Assembly: GCA_963720945.1 (NCBI GenBank) | Contig: CAVRHH010000033.1 | Coordinates: 290,894-354,893 of the forward strand | DNA length: 64,000 bases | From: Bog-532 sp963720945 | Lineage (GTDB): Bacteria; Actinomycetota; Actinomycetes; Streptosporangiales; Streptosporangiaceae | Direction of reading: 5' to 3' | Shown: one piece after another, positions 1-9,586 of the stretch | Layout: every line of letters starts with the position of its first letter | Position numbering within the stretch: the first letter of the stretch is position 1 | Made by a program: the position numbers and the translations under genes | The notes under the pieces: generated by a model | Told to the model about the DNA's origin: nothing | What the model saw: only the letters and a program-made list of their open reading frames with translations | The model's database searches: none

Positions 1-315
1 GGCGTGCTGCTGCTGAACAGGGTGCTCACGGTACAGCCGGGTAAGCCGGGTTCCCACCGCGGCAAGGGCTGGGAGAAGGTCACCGACCAGGCCATCCGTG
101 CACTGGCCGCCCGGGGCGGCCCACTCGTGGCCATCCTGTGGGGCAGGGACGCACAAAGCCTCGCGCCGCTGATGGACAACGTCCCCAAGATCGAGTCGGC
201 GCACCCGAGTCCGTACTCGGCCGATCGTGGATTCTTCGGTTCCCGCCCGTTCAGCCGGGCCAGCCAACTGCTGGAGAAGCAAGGCGGCGGGCCTATCGAC
301 TGGGCGCTCCCCTAA
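1..315 (+). CDS. ung: Uracil-DNA glycosylase (family 1), C-terminal part, cut by the window edge
   Basis: This is the last ~104 residues of a uracil-DNA glycosylase, the base-excision enzyme that removes uracil from DNA. The reading frame is open from the first base, so the start lies outside the window. The family hallmarks visible are the LLLN strand, the GKGWEKVTD segment, the WGRDAQ segment and the HPSP DNA-intercalation loop followed by GFFGSRPFSRAS, ending in PIDW near the stop. The catalytic N-terminal motif is not in view. The next gene is on the opposite strand and converges 16 bases away. Identity is clear; completeness cannot be judged. Confidence 0.93.
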   Translation, partial: GVLLLNRVLTVQPGKPGSHRGKGWEKVTDQAIRALAARGGPLVAILWGRDAQSLAPLMDNVPKIESAHPSPYSADRGFFGSRPFSRASQLLEKQGGGPIDWALP

Positions 316-331
316 CCCACCCGCGGCGAGG

Positions 332-1750
332 TCAGGAGCCGATGCGCCAGGAGTCCAGGTACGCCGCCTGGGCCGGGGTGAGGGCGTCGATCTGGACTCC
401 GATTGCGGCCAGTTCCAGGCGGGCCGCTTCGGCGTCAATCGGGGCCGGCACCTCGTGCACGTCGGTGGTCAGCTCCCCGGCGTGGCCGGCCAGCCAGGCC
501 AGGGCGAGCGCCTGCACACCGAACGACAGGTCCATCGCCTGGGCGGGATGCCCCTCGGCGGCGACCAGGTTCACCACACGGCCCTCGGCGAGCAGAAGCA
601 GGCGCCGGCCGTCAGCCAGTTCGTAGCAATCCACCTGCGGGCGCAGGTCCCGGCGGACCGCGACCGCCAGGCCGGCCAGGGCCTGCAGGTCGATCTCCAC
701 GTCGAAGTGGCCGGCGTTGGCCAGGATGGCCCCGTCGCGCATCACGGCCAGGTGGCCAGCGCCGATCACCTCCGTGGAGCCGGTCACCGTGATGAACACG
801 TGCCCGGCGGCCGCCGCGTCCGCCATGGGCAGCACCCGGAAACCGCGCAGTACCGCGTCGAGGGCCCGCACCGGGTCGATCTCGGTGACGATGACGTCGG
901 CGCCGAGCCCGCGGGCCCGGTCCGCCACCCCGCGGCCGGAGGGGCCGAATCCCGCGACCACCACCGTCTTCCCGGCCAGCAGGGTGTTCGTCGCGCGCAG
1001 GATGCCGTCCAGGACGGACTGCCCGGTACCGAACGTACTGTCGACCAGGCGCCTGCTCGCGGTGTCGTTGGCCGCGATGACCGGGAACCTCAGCGCGCCC
1101 TCGGCCGCCATCCGGCGCAGCCTGATCACGCCCGTGGTGGTGGACTCGCAGCCGCCGCGCACCCCCGGCAGCAGGTCCGGCCGCTGCGTGTGCAGCGTGT
1201 TGACCAGGTCGCAGCCGTCGTCGATGACCAGATCGGGCGCACCCTCCAGCGCGCGGGCGATGTGCTCGTAATAGGCGGCCCGGTCAACGCCGGCCCGCGC
1301 GAAGACCGCGATCCCATGCCGCAGCGCCAGTGCGGCGGCCACCTCGTCCTGGGTGGACAGCGGGTTGGACGCGGCCAGCGACACGCTGGCCCCGCCCGCG
1401 CGCAGCGCCCGTACCAGGATCGCGGTTTCGGCCGTCACGTTCAGGCAGGCCGCGATGGCCAGGCCGGCGAAGGGCTGCTCTGCCGTGAAGCGCTCGCGCA
1501 GCAGCTGAAGGACCGGCATGGCCCGTTCGGCCCATTCGATACGCGCGCTGCCGGAATCAGCCAGCGACGGGTCCGCGATGTCCCCCAGCGCGCCTGCGTC
1601 CCCCGGCGTGCCCGCGGGGTCCGCCGGCACGCCCTCGTCCAGCCGGGCGTCCCGTGGCACCGCGGCGGACCGGACTGCGGGGGACGCGGCGGAGCGTGAC
1701 CGGGTGCCGGGCCGCGGCGTGCGCGGCCCGGCGGTCCTGCCGTTCGCCAT
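332..1750 (-). CDS. Adenosylhomocysteinase-like paralogue with substituted active site
   Basis: A 472-residue member of the S-adenosylhomocysteine hydrolase family, of the shorter archaeal-type architecture. A low-complexity extension of about 58 residues precedes the fold. The NAD-binding loop reads GFGPSGRGVA, and GHFDVEID and GHPAQAMD retain the histidines equivalent to human His301 and His353. Other key positions differ: N104 replaces the His55 equivalent (CLNVT instead of CLHxT), S203 replaces Glu156 (ESTTTG), R233 replaces Lys186 and S238 replaces Asn191. The C-terminal K-x3-YRY tail of the canonical enzyme is missing. The gene starts 3 bases after ahcY and is probably co-transcribed with it; no clear Shine-Dalgarno is visible, so the start could lie further in. 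Hydrolase activity is doubtful; a regulatory or altered-substrate role is inference. Confidence 0.8.
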   Translation of the reverse strand: MANGRTAGPRTPRPGTRSRSAASPAVRSAAVPRDARLDEGVPADPAGTPGDAGALGDIADPSLADSGSARIEWAERAMPVLQLLRERFTAEQPFAGLAIAACLNVTAETAILVRALRAGGASVSLAASNPLSTQDEVAAALALRHGIAVFARAGVDRAAYYEHIARALEGAPDLVIDDGCDLVNTLHTQRPDLLPGVRGGCESTTTGVIRLRRMAAEGALRFPVIAANDTASRRLVDSTFGTGQSVLDGILRATNTLLAGKTVVVAGFGPSGRGVADRARGLGADVIVTEIDPVRALDAVLRGFRVLPMADAAAAGHVFITVTGSTEVIGAGHLAVMRDGAILANAGHFDVEIDLQALAGLAVAVRRDLRPQVDCYELADGRRLLLLAEGRVVNLVAAEGHPAQAMDLSFGVQALALAWLAGHAGELTTDVHEVPAPIDAEAARLELAAIGVQIDALTPAQAAYLDSWRIGS

Positions 1751-1753
1751 CGG

Positions 1754-3199
<1,446 letters not shown>

Positions 3200-3317
3200 G
3201 CGTTCTCCTCGTCATGGCTGCGTCGTGGTAACGGCTGGGCGGTGCCGGCGTACTGCGGCCGCGCGTTACCGACCGTACGGGATGGCCAGGGCCAGGCGCA
3301 CGCCTGGGACACCGTTT

Positions 3318-3335
3318 CTTACAAAAAAATGTAAG
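3318..3335. promoter_or_regulatory. Palindrome CTTACA-N6-TGTAAG between ahcY and merR
   Basis: A perfect 6-bp inverted repeat around an A-tract lies 9 bases before the merR start codon and about 120 bases upstream of ahcY. Its position and symmetry suit an operator for a dimeric regulator, most simply MerR autoregulation. Binding and the identity of the binder are inference. Confidence 0.5.
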
Positions 3336-3344
3336 CTTCAGGCT

Positions 3345-3806
3345 ATGCGTATCTCGGAGGCGGCCCGGCGGCTCGGAATGTCACCCCGGATGCTCCGCTA
3401 CCGCGAGGATCTCGGTCTGCTCCCGCCGGTACGCGCGGCGAGTTCGGCCCGGGGGCCGCGGCACCGGCAGTTCGGGGACGCCGACCTGCGGGCGGTGACG
3501 GCCGCGCTGCAGCTTGAACGGCGTTACCAGGTCAGCCCGGCCGCCATCGCGTTCGGGCTGCGGGTGCTGTCGGAGCCCGCGGTCCGGGTGGCGGTGGCCG
3601 ACCTCAGCCGTCGCCTCGGGCGGCTGCCGGAACAGCCCGGCCGGGCCCTCGACTTCGAGCAGGAGCGGGCCCTGCGGCTGCTCGGCCGGCCTGCCGGACG
3701 CAGCGGGCCCGTTGTGCCTGTCAGGACCTCTGGGGCTGTTGCGGCCTCTAGGGCTGGTGGGGCTGCTGGGGCGGGCGTGAGCGGGACGCGGGGCGGTAGG
3801 GCGTGA
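3345..3806 (+). CDS. MerR-family transcriptional regulator
   Basis: A 153-residue protein beginning with the MerR-type winged helix-turn-helix (ISEAARRLGMSPRMLRYRE, then RQFGDADLRAVTAAL). After about residue 110 the sequence is low-complexity Ala/Gly/Pro and shows no recognisable ligand domain, so the effector cannot be named. The ATG at 3345 is chosen because the HTH begins there; the frame is open far upstream but only as a shadow of ahcY. The gene is divergent from ahcY across a gap holding a palindrome. Its 3' end overlaps the convergent CDF gene by 59 bases. It may control ahcY, itself or both. Confidence 0.75.
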   Translation: MRISEAARRLGMSPRMLRYREDLGLLPPVRAASSARGPRHRQFGDADLRAVTAALQLERRYQVSPAAIAFGLRVLSEPAVRVAVADLSRRLGRLPEQPGRALDFEQERALRLLGRPAGRSGPVVPVRTSGAVAASRAGGAAGAGVSGTRGGRA

Positions 3807-5112
3807 CCGGGCCGCGGGCCGGTAAGGGCGACGGCTCGCGCTGATCCTGGGGGGCGGGCGCGGGCTGCGGATGTTCATTCCCGGGGGCGGTGGGCTGCGG
3901 GCCGGCCTCCCCGGGGGCGGTGGGCTGCGGGCAGGCCTCCCCGGGGGCGGTGGGCTGCGGGCCGGTTCCGCGGGGGCCGTCCGGCCCGGTGTAGTCGCCC
4001 CAGGCGCGGCTGACGGTCCGGATGGCCGGGTCGGTCAGGTCGGCCTTGGACTCCTGGTAGATGTCCGGCTCCAGATAGATGACCTGGGCCATCGGCAGCG
4101 CCGCACGGACCCGCCGCTCGGCCGCGTCGATGCCCCGCACCACGGTCTCGGCGGTGTCCTCGCCGCGCACCGCGACCTTGGCCGCCACCAGCAGGGCATC
4201 GGGGCTCAGGTGCACCGTGCGCATGTGGATGACGCGTTCCACCTCGGGTCCGTCCTGCAGCGCGGTGACGATCGTGCGCTCGGCCTCGTCGGTCGCGGCC
4301 TCCCCGATCAGCAGGCTCTTGGTCTCCCGGGCCACCACAACCGCCACCCCGGCCAGCAGCAGTCCGATGGCGACCGACCCGCCGCCGTCCCAGGAGCCGT
4401 TCCCGGTCAGCGTGGCCAGCCCGACCGCGACGAAGGCGAACGCGAGGCCGGCCAGGGCGGCCGAGTCCTCCAGCAGGATGACGATCAGGTCCGGGCCCTT
4501 GGCCCCGCGGATGAACGAGCCCCAGCCGCGGCCTTTCCGGTGCGGATTGGACTCCCTGATCGCGGTGCGCAGCGAGAAGCCCTCGAGGATGGCCGAGACG
4601 ATCAGCACGCCGAAGGCGACGTACGGCTTCGTGATCGGCTCGGGATGCAGGATCTTGCGGACGCCGTCGTATACGGAGTATGCGCCGCCCACCGAGAACA
4701 GCACCACCGCCACGAGAAACCCGTAGAAATAGCGCTCCCGGCCGAATCCGAACGGATGCTCCTCGGTCTCCTCCCGCTGGGCCCGGTTCCGCCCGACGAG
4801 CAGCAGGATCTGGTCACTGCAGTCGGCCAGCGAGTGTACGAACTCGGCCAGCATCGACGCCGACCCGGTGAGCAGGTACGCGATCAGCTTGGTGATCGCG
4901 ATGCCGAGGTTGGCCGCGAAGGCGGCCAGGACTGCGATCAGGCTCCCTGACCGGCCCGGCCGCGGGCGGGCCGGCTCGCCGCCGGGCTCATCCGGGCGTT
5001 CCGGCTGGGCGGCTGTGGCGGTGGCCGCCGTCGGGGGCGCCGGGGCCGCGGGGGCCCGTCCCGGGGCACCGGCGGCCCGTCCCGGGGCCGCGGAGGCCGC
5101 TCCTGGAGCCAC
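3748..5112 (-). CDS. Cation diffusion facilitator (CDF) family metal transporter
   Basis: A 454-residue membrane protein of the CDF/ZnT family that exports divalent cations such as Zn2+, probably by proton exchange. An N-terminal Ala/Pro-rich stretch of ~55 residues precedes the first membrane helix (SLIAVLAAFAANLGIA). The TM2 metal site is HSLAD and the TM5 site is ED in LLEDSAALAG, resembling the ZnT9-like branch more than the HxxxD/HxxxD type. A cytoplasmic CDF dimer domain follows (VERVIHMRTVHLSPDALLVAAKV). The C-terminal ~90 residues are a Pro-rich tail with a decapeptide repeated about three times. The start is a GTG. The metal substrate is not shown by the sequence. Confidence 0.88.
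   Translation of the reverse strand: MAPGAASAAPGRAAGAPGRAPAAPAPPTAATATAAQPERPDEPGGEPARPRPGRSGSLIAVLAAFAANLGIAITKLIAYLLTGSASMLAEFVHSLADCSDQILLLVGRNRAQREETEEHPFGFGRERYFYGFLVAVVLFSVGGAYSVYDGVRKILHPEPITKPYVAFGVLIVSAILEGFSLRTAIRESNPHRKGRGWGSFIRGAKGPDLIVILLEDSAALAGLAFAFVAVGLATLTGNGSWDGGGSVAIGLLLAGVAVVVARETKSLLIGEAATDEAERTIVTALQDGPEVERVIHMRTVHLSPDALLVAAKVAVRGEDTAETVVRGIDAAERRVRAALPMAQVIYLEPDIYQESKADLTDPAIRTVSRAWGDYTGPDGPRGTGPQPTAPGEACPQPTAPGEAGPQPTAPGNEHPQPAPAPQDQREPSPLPARGPVTPYRPASRSRPPQQPHQP
3881..3965. repeat. 30-bp tandem repeat, about three copies, inside the CDF gene
   Basis: Units at 3881-3910, 3911-3940 and a partial third from 3941 differ at one or two bases. The period is a multiple of three, so the repeat encodes an in-frame decapeptide (PQPTAPGEAG-like) in the cytoplasmic tail of the CDF transporter. 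Copy number is likely to vary between strains. Confidence 0.9.
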
Positions 5113-5190
5113 GGAGGCCGCTCGCGGGGCGTCCCGCGGCTGATCCTGTGCTCTGATACCGGCTTCTTTCCCGGACTCCCGGGCGGGGCC

Positions 5191-6327
5191 CTAAGAGATC
5201 CGTTCCTTCAGCTCCTGGATGATCTCGATCGGCGTGGGATCCACTCCAGAGGCGATGCCCAGATACACCGTCGCATAATCGATGAGCTGGACCACGCTGG
5301 CGAAGCGGGGCAGCGGATGCTCCCCCTCCATGGCCAGCTCCGAGACCCGGATGCCCCGGGCGGTGGCCAGTTCGGCCGATGCCGCCTGCCGCCGGGCGAC
5401 CTGCGGGTGCGCGGCCGGGTCACTGAGCAGCACGAGCCGCAGCGGGTACCCGGACTCCGCGTCCAGGCGGGTCCCGGGCGCGAACGGGCCGTCGAAGGCC
5501 ACCACCTGGTTGTGGCTGGCTTCCGGCAGTTCCCCGGCGATGCCCGGGTACTTGGCGTTCTCGTTGAGCTGGGCGGCAAAGCGCTTGGCCGCGACCCCGC
5601 TGAGCGGCGAGGTGCCCCAGATCATCGGCAGCGAGCCGAACAGGTCGAGCGCGAGCGATTTTCCCGGGTTGACGAACGACTCGCTGGTCGGGCGGCACTG
5701 GAACGCGATCTGCTCCAGCGCGGCCGCGGTGGCCTCGTAGACGTCCTCCCCCACCTCCAGGACGCCCGCCCGTTCGGCGATGGCGATCAGCGGGATCGAC
5801 AGCCCCCACAGGGTCGAGCGGGGCATACCCGCGGACACCACCGGGACGAACGGCGCCCGGGCCTGGGTGGCGATGGCCTGCAGCGGTGATCCGGCGGCGC
5901 CGACCGCGACCAGGTTCGAGCCCCGCCGCACGGCCTCGGTGGCCACGGCCAGGGTCTCCTCGGTGGACCCGGAGCAGGACACCGCGATCACCAGGTCCGC
6001 CGCGCCGACCCAGCCGGGCAGCTGATAGCCATGCGAGGTGACGACCTGCATGGAATTGCCGGTGCCGCAGATCGCGGCGAGCACGTCGCCCGCGATCCCG
6101 GACCCGCCCATGCCCGCCACCACGATCGCGCGTGGGCGGCCTGGGTTGGCCACCGGAGAGAGATCCACCTCCGAGCAGGCCCGGACGGCGGACCTGACCT
6201 GCGCGGCCGACGAGGCCACCTGGCGGAGCATGCCGCCCGGGTCAGCGGCCTCGACCAGTTCGGCGTCATCGAGCCGGTCGGCGGCGAGCTCGGCATCCAG
6301 ACCGGCCAGGTCCCCGGCGTCGGTCAC
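5191..6327 (-). CDS. SIS-domain phosphoglucose/phosphomannose isomerase family protein
   Basis: A 378-residue SIS-fold protein of the bifunctional glucose/mannose-6-phosphate isomerase family. The sugar-phosphate loop is seen as VVAGMGGSGIAGDVLAA and the second phosphate site as SCSGSTEETLA. NENAKYPGIAGELPEASHNQ is the family's substrate-site segment, with Glu and His where the isomerase base is expected. Its ATG overlaps the stop of the Trm112-like gene by 4 bases (ATGA), and the phosphomannomutase gene follows upstream. This order matches the conserved actinobacterial mannose-phosphate neighbourhood, so supply of mannose-6-phosphate for GDP-mannose is the likely role. Actual isomerase activity in actinobacterial members is less certain. 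Confidence 0.85.
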   Translation of the reverse strand: MTDAGDLAGLDAELAADRLDDAELVEAADPGGMLRQVASSAAQVRSAVRACSEVDLSPVANPGRPRAIVVAGMGGSGIAGDVLAAICGTGNSMQVVTSHGYQLPGWVGAADLVIAVSCSGSTEETLAVATEAVRRGSNLVAVGAAGSPLQAIATQARAPFVPVVSAGMPRSTLWGLSIPLIAIAERAGVLEVGEDVYEATAAALEQIAFQCRPTSESFVNPGKSLALDLFGSLPMIWGTSPLSGVAAKRFAAQLNENAKYPGIAGELPEASHNQVVAFDGPFAPGTRLDAESGYPLRLVLLSDPAAHPQVARRQAASAELATARGIRVSELAMEGEHPLPRFASVVQLIDYATVYLGIASGVDPTPIEIIQELKERIS

Positions 6328-6509
6328 GCCTCCACCCCAGGACGGCGCGCCTCGTCCACCAGCAGCACCGGGATGTCATCGCGTACCGGGTAGGCCAGGC
6401 CGCACCCGGCGGACGTACAGACCAGCTCGCTGGCTTCGTCGTCCGCGCGCAGCGGCGAACGGCAGTTCGGGCAGGCGAGTATCTCCAGCAGCCACTCGTC
6501 GAGCTTCAC
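6324..6509 (-). CDS. Trm112-family small zinc protein
   Basis: A 61-residue protein with the Trm112/YcaR pattern: LLEILACPNC followed by a second cysteine pair (CTSAGC) and the YPVRDDIPVLL motif. Two cysteine pairs could bind one zinc ion. Eukaryotic Trm112 activates methyltransferases; bacterial members are of uncertain partner. The gene sits in an apparent operon between phosphomannomutase and the SIS isomerase, with a 4-base ATGA overlap to the latter, so co-expression is nearly certain. The role in this pathway is unknown. Confidence 0.88.
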   Translation of the reverse strand: MKLDEWLLEILACPNCRSPLRADDEASELVCTSAGCGLAYPVRDDIPVLLVDEARRPGVEA

Positions 6510-6568
6510 GCTTTCTCCTCGGTCTTCTGCGTTGTGGGCTGATCTCAGCGGGGCCGCAGCGGCGGGTC

Positions 6569-6616
6569 GGGGCTACGGCGCGACGGGGCTACGGCGTGAC
6601 GGGGCTACGGCGTGAC
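6569..6616. repeat. 16-bp tandem repeat, three copies, spanning the stop codon of the phosphomannomutase gene
   Basis: The unit ggggctacggcgtgac occurs at 6601-6616 and 6585-6600, with a one-mismatch copy at 6569-6584. The stop codon of the adjacent gene (6605-6607, TAG on the minus strand) lies inside the first unit, so the downstream copies each carry another TAG. Two similar cases occur elsewhere in this window. Confidence 0.9.
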
Positions 6617-7957
6617 GGTGCGGACAATACCGAGCACCTCGTCGCGCACCGAGGCCATGGTCGCCCCGTCCGCGGCCTCTACGTTAAGCCTGAGCAGCGG
6701 TTCGGTGTTCGAGGGGCGGAGGTTGAACCACCAGTCGGGGGCCATGACCGTCAGCCCGTCGAGCTCGTCGGTGGTGACCCCCGGGCGCCCGGCGAAGGCA
6801 CCGTGGACGCGGGCGGTGGCCTCCGCCTGGTCCGCCACCTCGCTGTTGACCTCGCCGCTCGCCACGTACCGGGAGTAGCGGTCCAGCAGCTGCGACAGCG
6901 GGGCGTCCTGATGCCCCAGCGCCGCCAGCACGTGCAGGGCCGCGAGCATCCCGGAATCGGCGAACCAGAAGTCCCTGAAGTAGAAGTGGCCGGAGTGCTC
7001 GCCGCCGAAGATCGCGCTGGTACGCGCCATCTCCGCCTTGATGAACGAGTGCCCCACCCGGGTGCGGACCGGCATGCCGCCGTTCTCCGCGATGATCTCC
7101 GGGACCGCGCGCGACGTGATCAGGTTGTGGATGACGGTCGCGCCGGGCTCGCGGGCCAGTTCCCGCGCGGCGATGAGCGCGGTGAGCACGGACGGGGAAA
7201 CGATCTCGCCCCGCTCGTCCACGACGAAGCAGCGGTCGGCGTCACCGTCGAAGGCCAGCCCGATGTCGGCCCCGGTTTCGGTCACGGCCCGCTGCAGATC
7301 GCGCAGGTTCTCCGGGTCGATCGGGTTGGCCTCGTGGTGGGGGAAGGTGCCGTCCAGCTCGAAGTACATGGGCACGAGGTCGATGGGGAGCCCCTCGAGC
7401 ACCTTCGGCACGGTGTACCCGGCCATCCCGTTGCCGGCGTCGGCCACGACCTTCAGCGGCCTGATGGCGGACACGTCGACGAGCTTCTTCAGGTGCTCCG
7501 CGTAGCCGGACAGCAGGTCCTGGCGGGTCCGGCGGCCCGGGGCGGCCCCGCTGGCCGGCACGCCCGCCTCGATCATCGCGCGCAGCTCGGCCAGCCCGGT
7601 CTGCTGGCCGACCGGCTTGGCGCCTTCCCGGCACAGCTTGATGCCGTTGTACCGCGGCGGGTTGTGGCTGGCGGTGATCATCGCGCCGGGGATGCCGAGG
7701 GTGCCGCTCGCGTAGTACAGCATGTCGGTGGAGCCGAGGCCGGCGTCGATGACGCTGGCGCCCTGCGCGGTGACGCCGCGGGCGAACGCGTCAGCCAGCG
7801 GCCCGGAGGACGCCCGCATGTCGTGCACGATAACGACGTCGGCGGCACCGGTCAGCCGGATGAAGGCGGCACCGACCGCCTCGGCGACGCCCTCGTCGAG
7901 CTCGCCGGGTACGACACCGCGGATATCGTACGCCTTGATGATCTTCGCCAAGTCCAC
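6605..7957 (-). CDS. manB: Phosphomannomutase/phosphoglucomutase
   Basis: A 450-residue alpha-D-phosphohexomutase that interconverts mannose-6-phosphate and mannose-1-phosphate (and often the glucose forms). Visible signatures are the phosphoserine loop TASHNPPRYNGIK, the metal-binding DGDADR loop, the sugar-binding GEHSGH segment and the C-terminal phosphate loop RPSNTEPLLRL. Length and domain order are normal. It is probably the first gene of the minus-strand unit that continues with Trm112-like and SIS isomerase genes after a ~95-base gap containing a tandem repeat. Together with the mannose-1-phosphate guanylyltransferase-like gene at 20.4-21.5 kb it would feed GDP-mannose synthesis. Confidence 0.94.
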   Translation of the reverse strand: MDLAKIIKAYDIRGVVPGELDEGVAEAVGAAFIRLTGAADVVIVHDMRASSGPLADAFARGVTAQGASVIDAGLGSTDMLYYASGTLGIPGAMITASHNPPRYNGIKLCREGAKPVGQQTGLAELRAMIEAGVPASGAAPGRRTRQDLLSGYAEHLKKLVDVSAIRPLKVVADAGNGMAGYTVPKVLEGLPIDLVPMYFELDGTFPHHEANPIDPENLRDLQRAVTETGADIGLAFDGDADRCFVVDERGEIVSPSVLTALIAARELAREPGATVIHNLITSRAVPEIIAENGGMPVRTRVGHSFIKAEMARTSAIFGGEHSGHFYFRDFWFADSGMLAALHVLAALGHQDAPLSQLLDRYSRYVASGEVNSEVADQAEATARVHGAFAGRPGVTTDELDGLTVMAPDWWFNLRPSNTEPLLRLNVEAADGATMASVRDEVLGIVRTVTP

Positions 7958-8255
7958 TGTGGCTCGCGCCTCCTGTGCCCCTGCCCGATGCGATGCGGCG
8001 GCGCCTCGTACGCAGCGGCGGGCTGTGTCTCCCGCCCGCTACGAAGCCATCCGGCTACGGCACCAGGTGACAGAGCCTACCGTCCCCGGCGCCCGGCCTC
8101 GCCGCGCCTAAGGCTGCGGGCGTCGCCCCAGCCGGTCCGGGTGATGCCGGCCAGGCGCCGGCTGCGCCCGGCCGGCGCCTGCGGGCAGAGAAACTGGGGC
8201 ACATGGAACCCAAAACTCTGCCGGTAGCGGGCGAGGGTGAGGGTGAGGGCCAGGG
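7958..8255. other. Non-coding gap between phosphomannomutase and DUF3499 genes
   Basis: No convincing gene on either strand. Just beyond the DUF3499 stop (around 8230-8256) is a short degenerate GAGGGT hexamer run. Promoter elements for the phosphomannomutase operon should lie here but none stands out. Confidence 0.5.
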
Positions 8256-8669
8256 CTAGGTCGTGGGCTGGCGGCCGACCGGTTCGCCGGACGGGGCCGT
8301 CTCCGGCGGGGCGGAGCGGACCACCCGCAGATGACGGCGCCGTCCCACTTCCACACCCTGCCCGACCGGCTCAGGCCCGGGCGGGCCCGGCGGGCGCTGG
8401 CGCTGCTGCTGCGAGGCCTCGCGGACCGCGTTGGCCAGGGCCTCGAGGTCGTCCACGCTCTGCTGGACGGGATCCCCGGGGAGCCGCACGACGTCCCAGC
8501 CGCGGGGCACGGTGAGCCGTTCGGCGTGCTTCGCGCACAGGTCGTAGCAGTGCGGCTCGACGTAGGCGGCCAGCGGGCCCAGCACCGCCGTCGAGTCACG
8601 GTAGACATACGTGAGCGTGTAGACCGGAGGCTGTCTGCATGCGGTGCGCGAGCAGCAACGCGAACTCAC
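8256..8669 (-). CDS. DUF3499 family protein
   Basis: A 137-residue protein recognisable as the actinobacterial DUF3499 family by its N-terminus: CSRTACRQPPVYTLTYVY, then DSTAVLGPLAAYVEPHCYDLCAKHAERLTVPRGWDVV. The conserved Cys and His residues (CSRxxC, HCYDLCxxHAxR) suggest a metal site. The C-terminal third is Pro/Arg-rich and variable. The start is a GTG at 8669, where conserved sequence begins. The family has no established function. Its position beside the metallopeptidase-family gene and WhiB is the conserved actinobacterial order (as in Rv3258c-Rv3260c). Confidence 0.88.
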   Translation of the reverse strand: MSSRCCSRTACRQPPVYTLTYVYRDSTAVLGPLAAYVEPHCYDLCAKHAERLTVPRGWDVVRLPGDPVQQSVDDLEALANAVREASQQQRQRPPGPPGPEPVGQGVEVGRRRHLRVVRSAPPETAPSGEPVGRQPTT

Positions 8670-8975
8670 CGACCCACCTCACTCACGTGATCAAACTCCG
8701 CCGGTACGGCCGCGACCGCATCGCAGCGGCTGGGCTCGCCGGGTCGCTGGTACGTCCCCGGGAGATTCTCGCCCTCGGGGGCCGGGTCCCGCAGCACTAT
8801 CCCGGACCAGGTCCGGAATAACCCGGCGTGCGTCCCGTATACCCGTTGACGGTAGCTGGCCAGGGTCCGTAACGCCACCACCCGGGGCACTCCGCACGAT
8901 CGTGTCTCCGGCCAGGCCCGGCGGCCCGCCCGGTGTCTACCGGCCGCACCGCACAAAGGGATACGCTCGGTAACT
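8670..8975. other. Divergent promoter gap between DUF3499 and metallopeptidase-family genes
   Basis: No gene seen. A TACGCT hexamer at 8962-8967 lies 8 bases before the plus-strand ATG at 8976 and has the form of a -10 element. If real, it would give a very short leader or a leaderless mRNA for that gene. Confidence 0.35.
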
Positions 8976-9449
8976 ATGCAGGCCGGGGAGACCAGTTCCG
9001 TGCCCGGCCGCCGGCGTATCCGGCGGCGGGACCGGCATGGGCGCGGCCTGCGGGGCCGGCTGGTGCCCACCGACGTGCCGCTGTACCGAAGCCGCGCGCA
9101 GCAGTTCGACGACCTGGTTCTGGACGCGGTCGCGCGGCTCGAGCCGCGGTGGGAGGCCGAACTGTCCGGGATCGAGTTCGCCGTGCAGGAGGTGCCGGAC
9201 GAGGAGATCGTAGGCGAGGAGATCGTGCCGGTCCCGCTGGCCAGGATCGATCCCGGCGAGGCGGACCCGCTCGACGCGGCGGGGGCACGATCCCCGCGGA
9301 TCGTGCTGTACCGCAGGCCGCTGCTGGCCAGGGCCGAAGACGAGGACGAACTGAGCGAGCTGATCTTCGACGTGGTGGTCGAGGAGTTCGCCGAACTGCT
9401 GGGGCTGGACCCGGACACGATCGACCCCGGCTACGCCGAAGGGGACTGA
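8976..9449 (+). CDS. Minimal zincin-family (metallopeptidase-like) protein lacking HExxH
   Basis: A 157-residue protein related to the short zincin-like family (Rv3259-type in mycobacteria). A basic N-terminus is followed by VPLYRSRAQQFDDLVLDAVARLEPRW, the strand IVLYRRPL, and the helix LSELIFDVVVEEFAELLGLDPDTIDPGY. In related proteins outside actinobacteria this last helix carries HExxH; here the equivalent reads VVEEFAELLG, with no zinc histidines. Protease activity is therefore unlikely. The gene is divergent from DUF3499 and convergent with WhiB, the conserved arrangement. Confidence 0.8.
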   Translation: MQAGETSSVPGRRRIRRRDRHGRGLRGRLVPTDVPLYRSRAQQFDDLVLDAVARLEPRWEAELSGIEFAVQEVPDEEIVGEEIVPVPLARIDPGEADPLDAAGARSPRIVLYRRPLLARAEDEDELSELIFDVVVEEFAELLGLDPDTIDPGYAEGD

Positions 9450-9586
9450 GCCCAGGCCGGTCCGCGCGCACGGCGCCTCCAGGTCACTGCGCCCCCGGGG
9501 TCGCTGGGCCTCCGGGGGTCACGGCGCCTCCAGGGTCACTGGGCCACGCCCCCCGCCCCGCCGGCTCGGCACCGGCGGGGCGGGGG

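Noticed and set aside
3200..3344. SAH riboswitch upstream of ahcY
   Set aside because: The gap is short and I could not build the conserved fold; only a palindrome near merR is clear.
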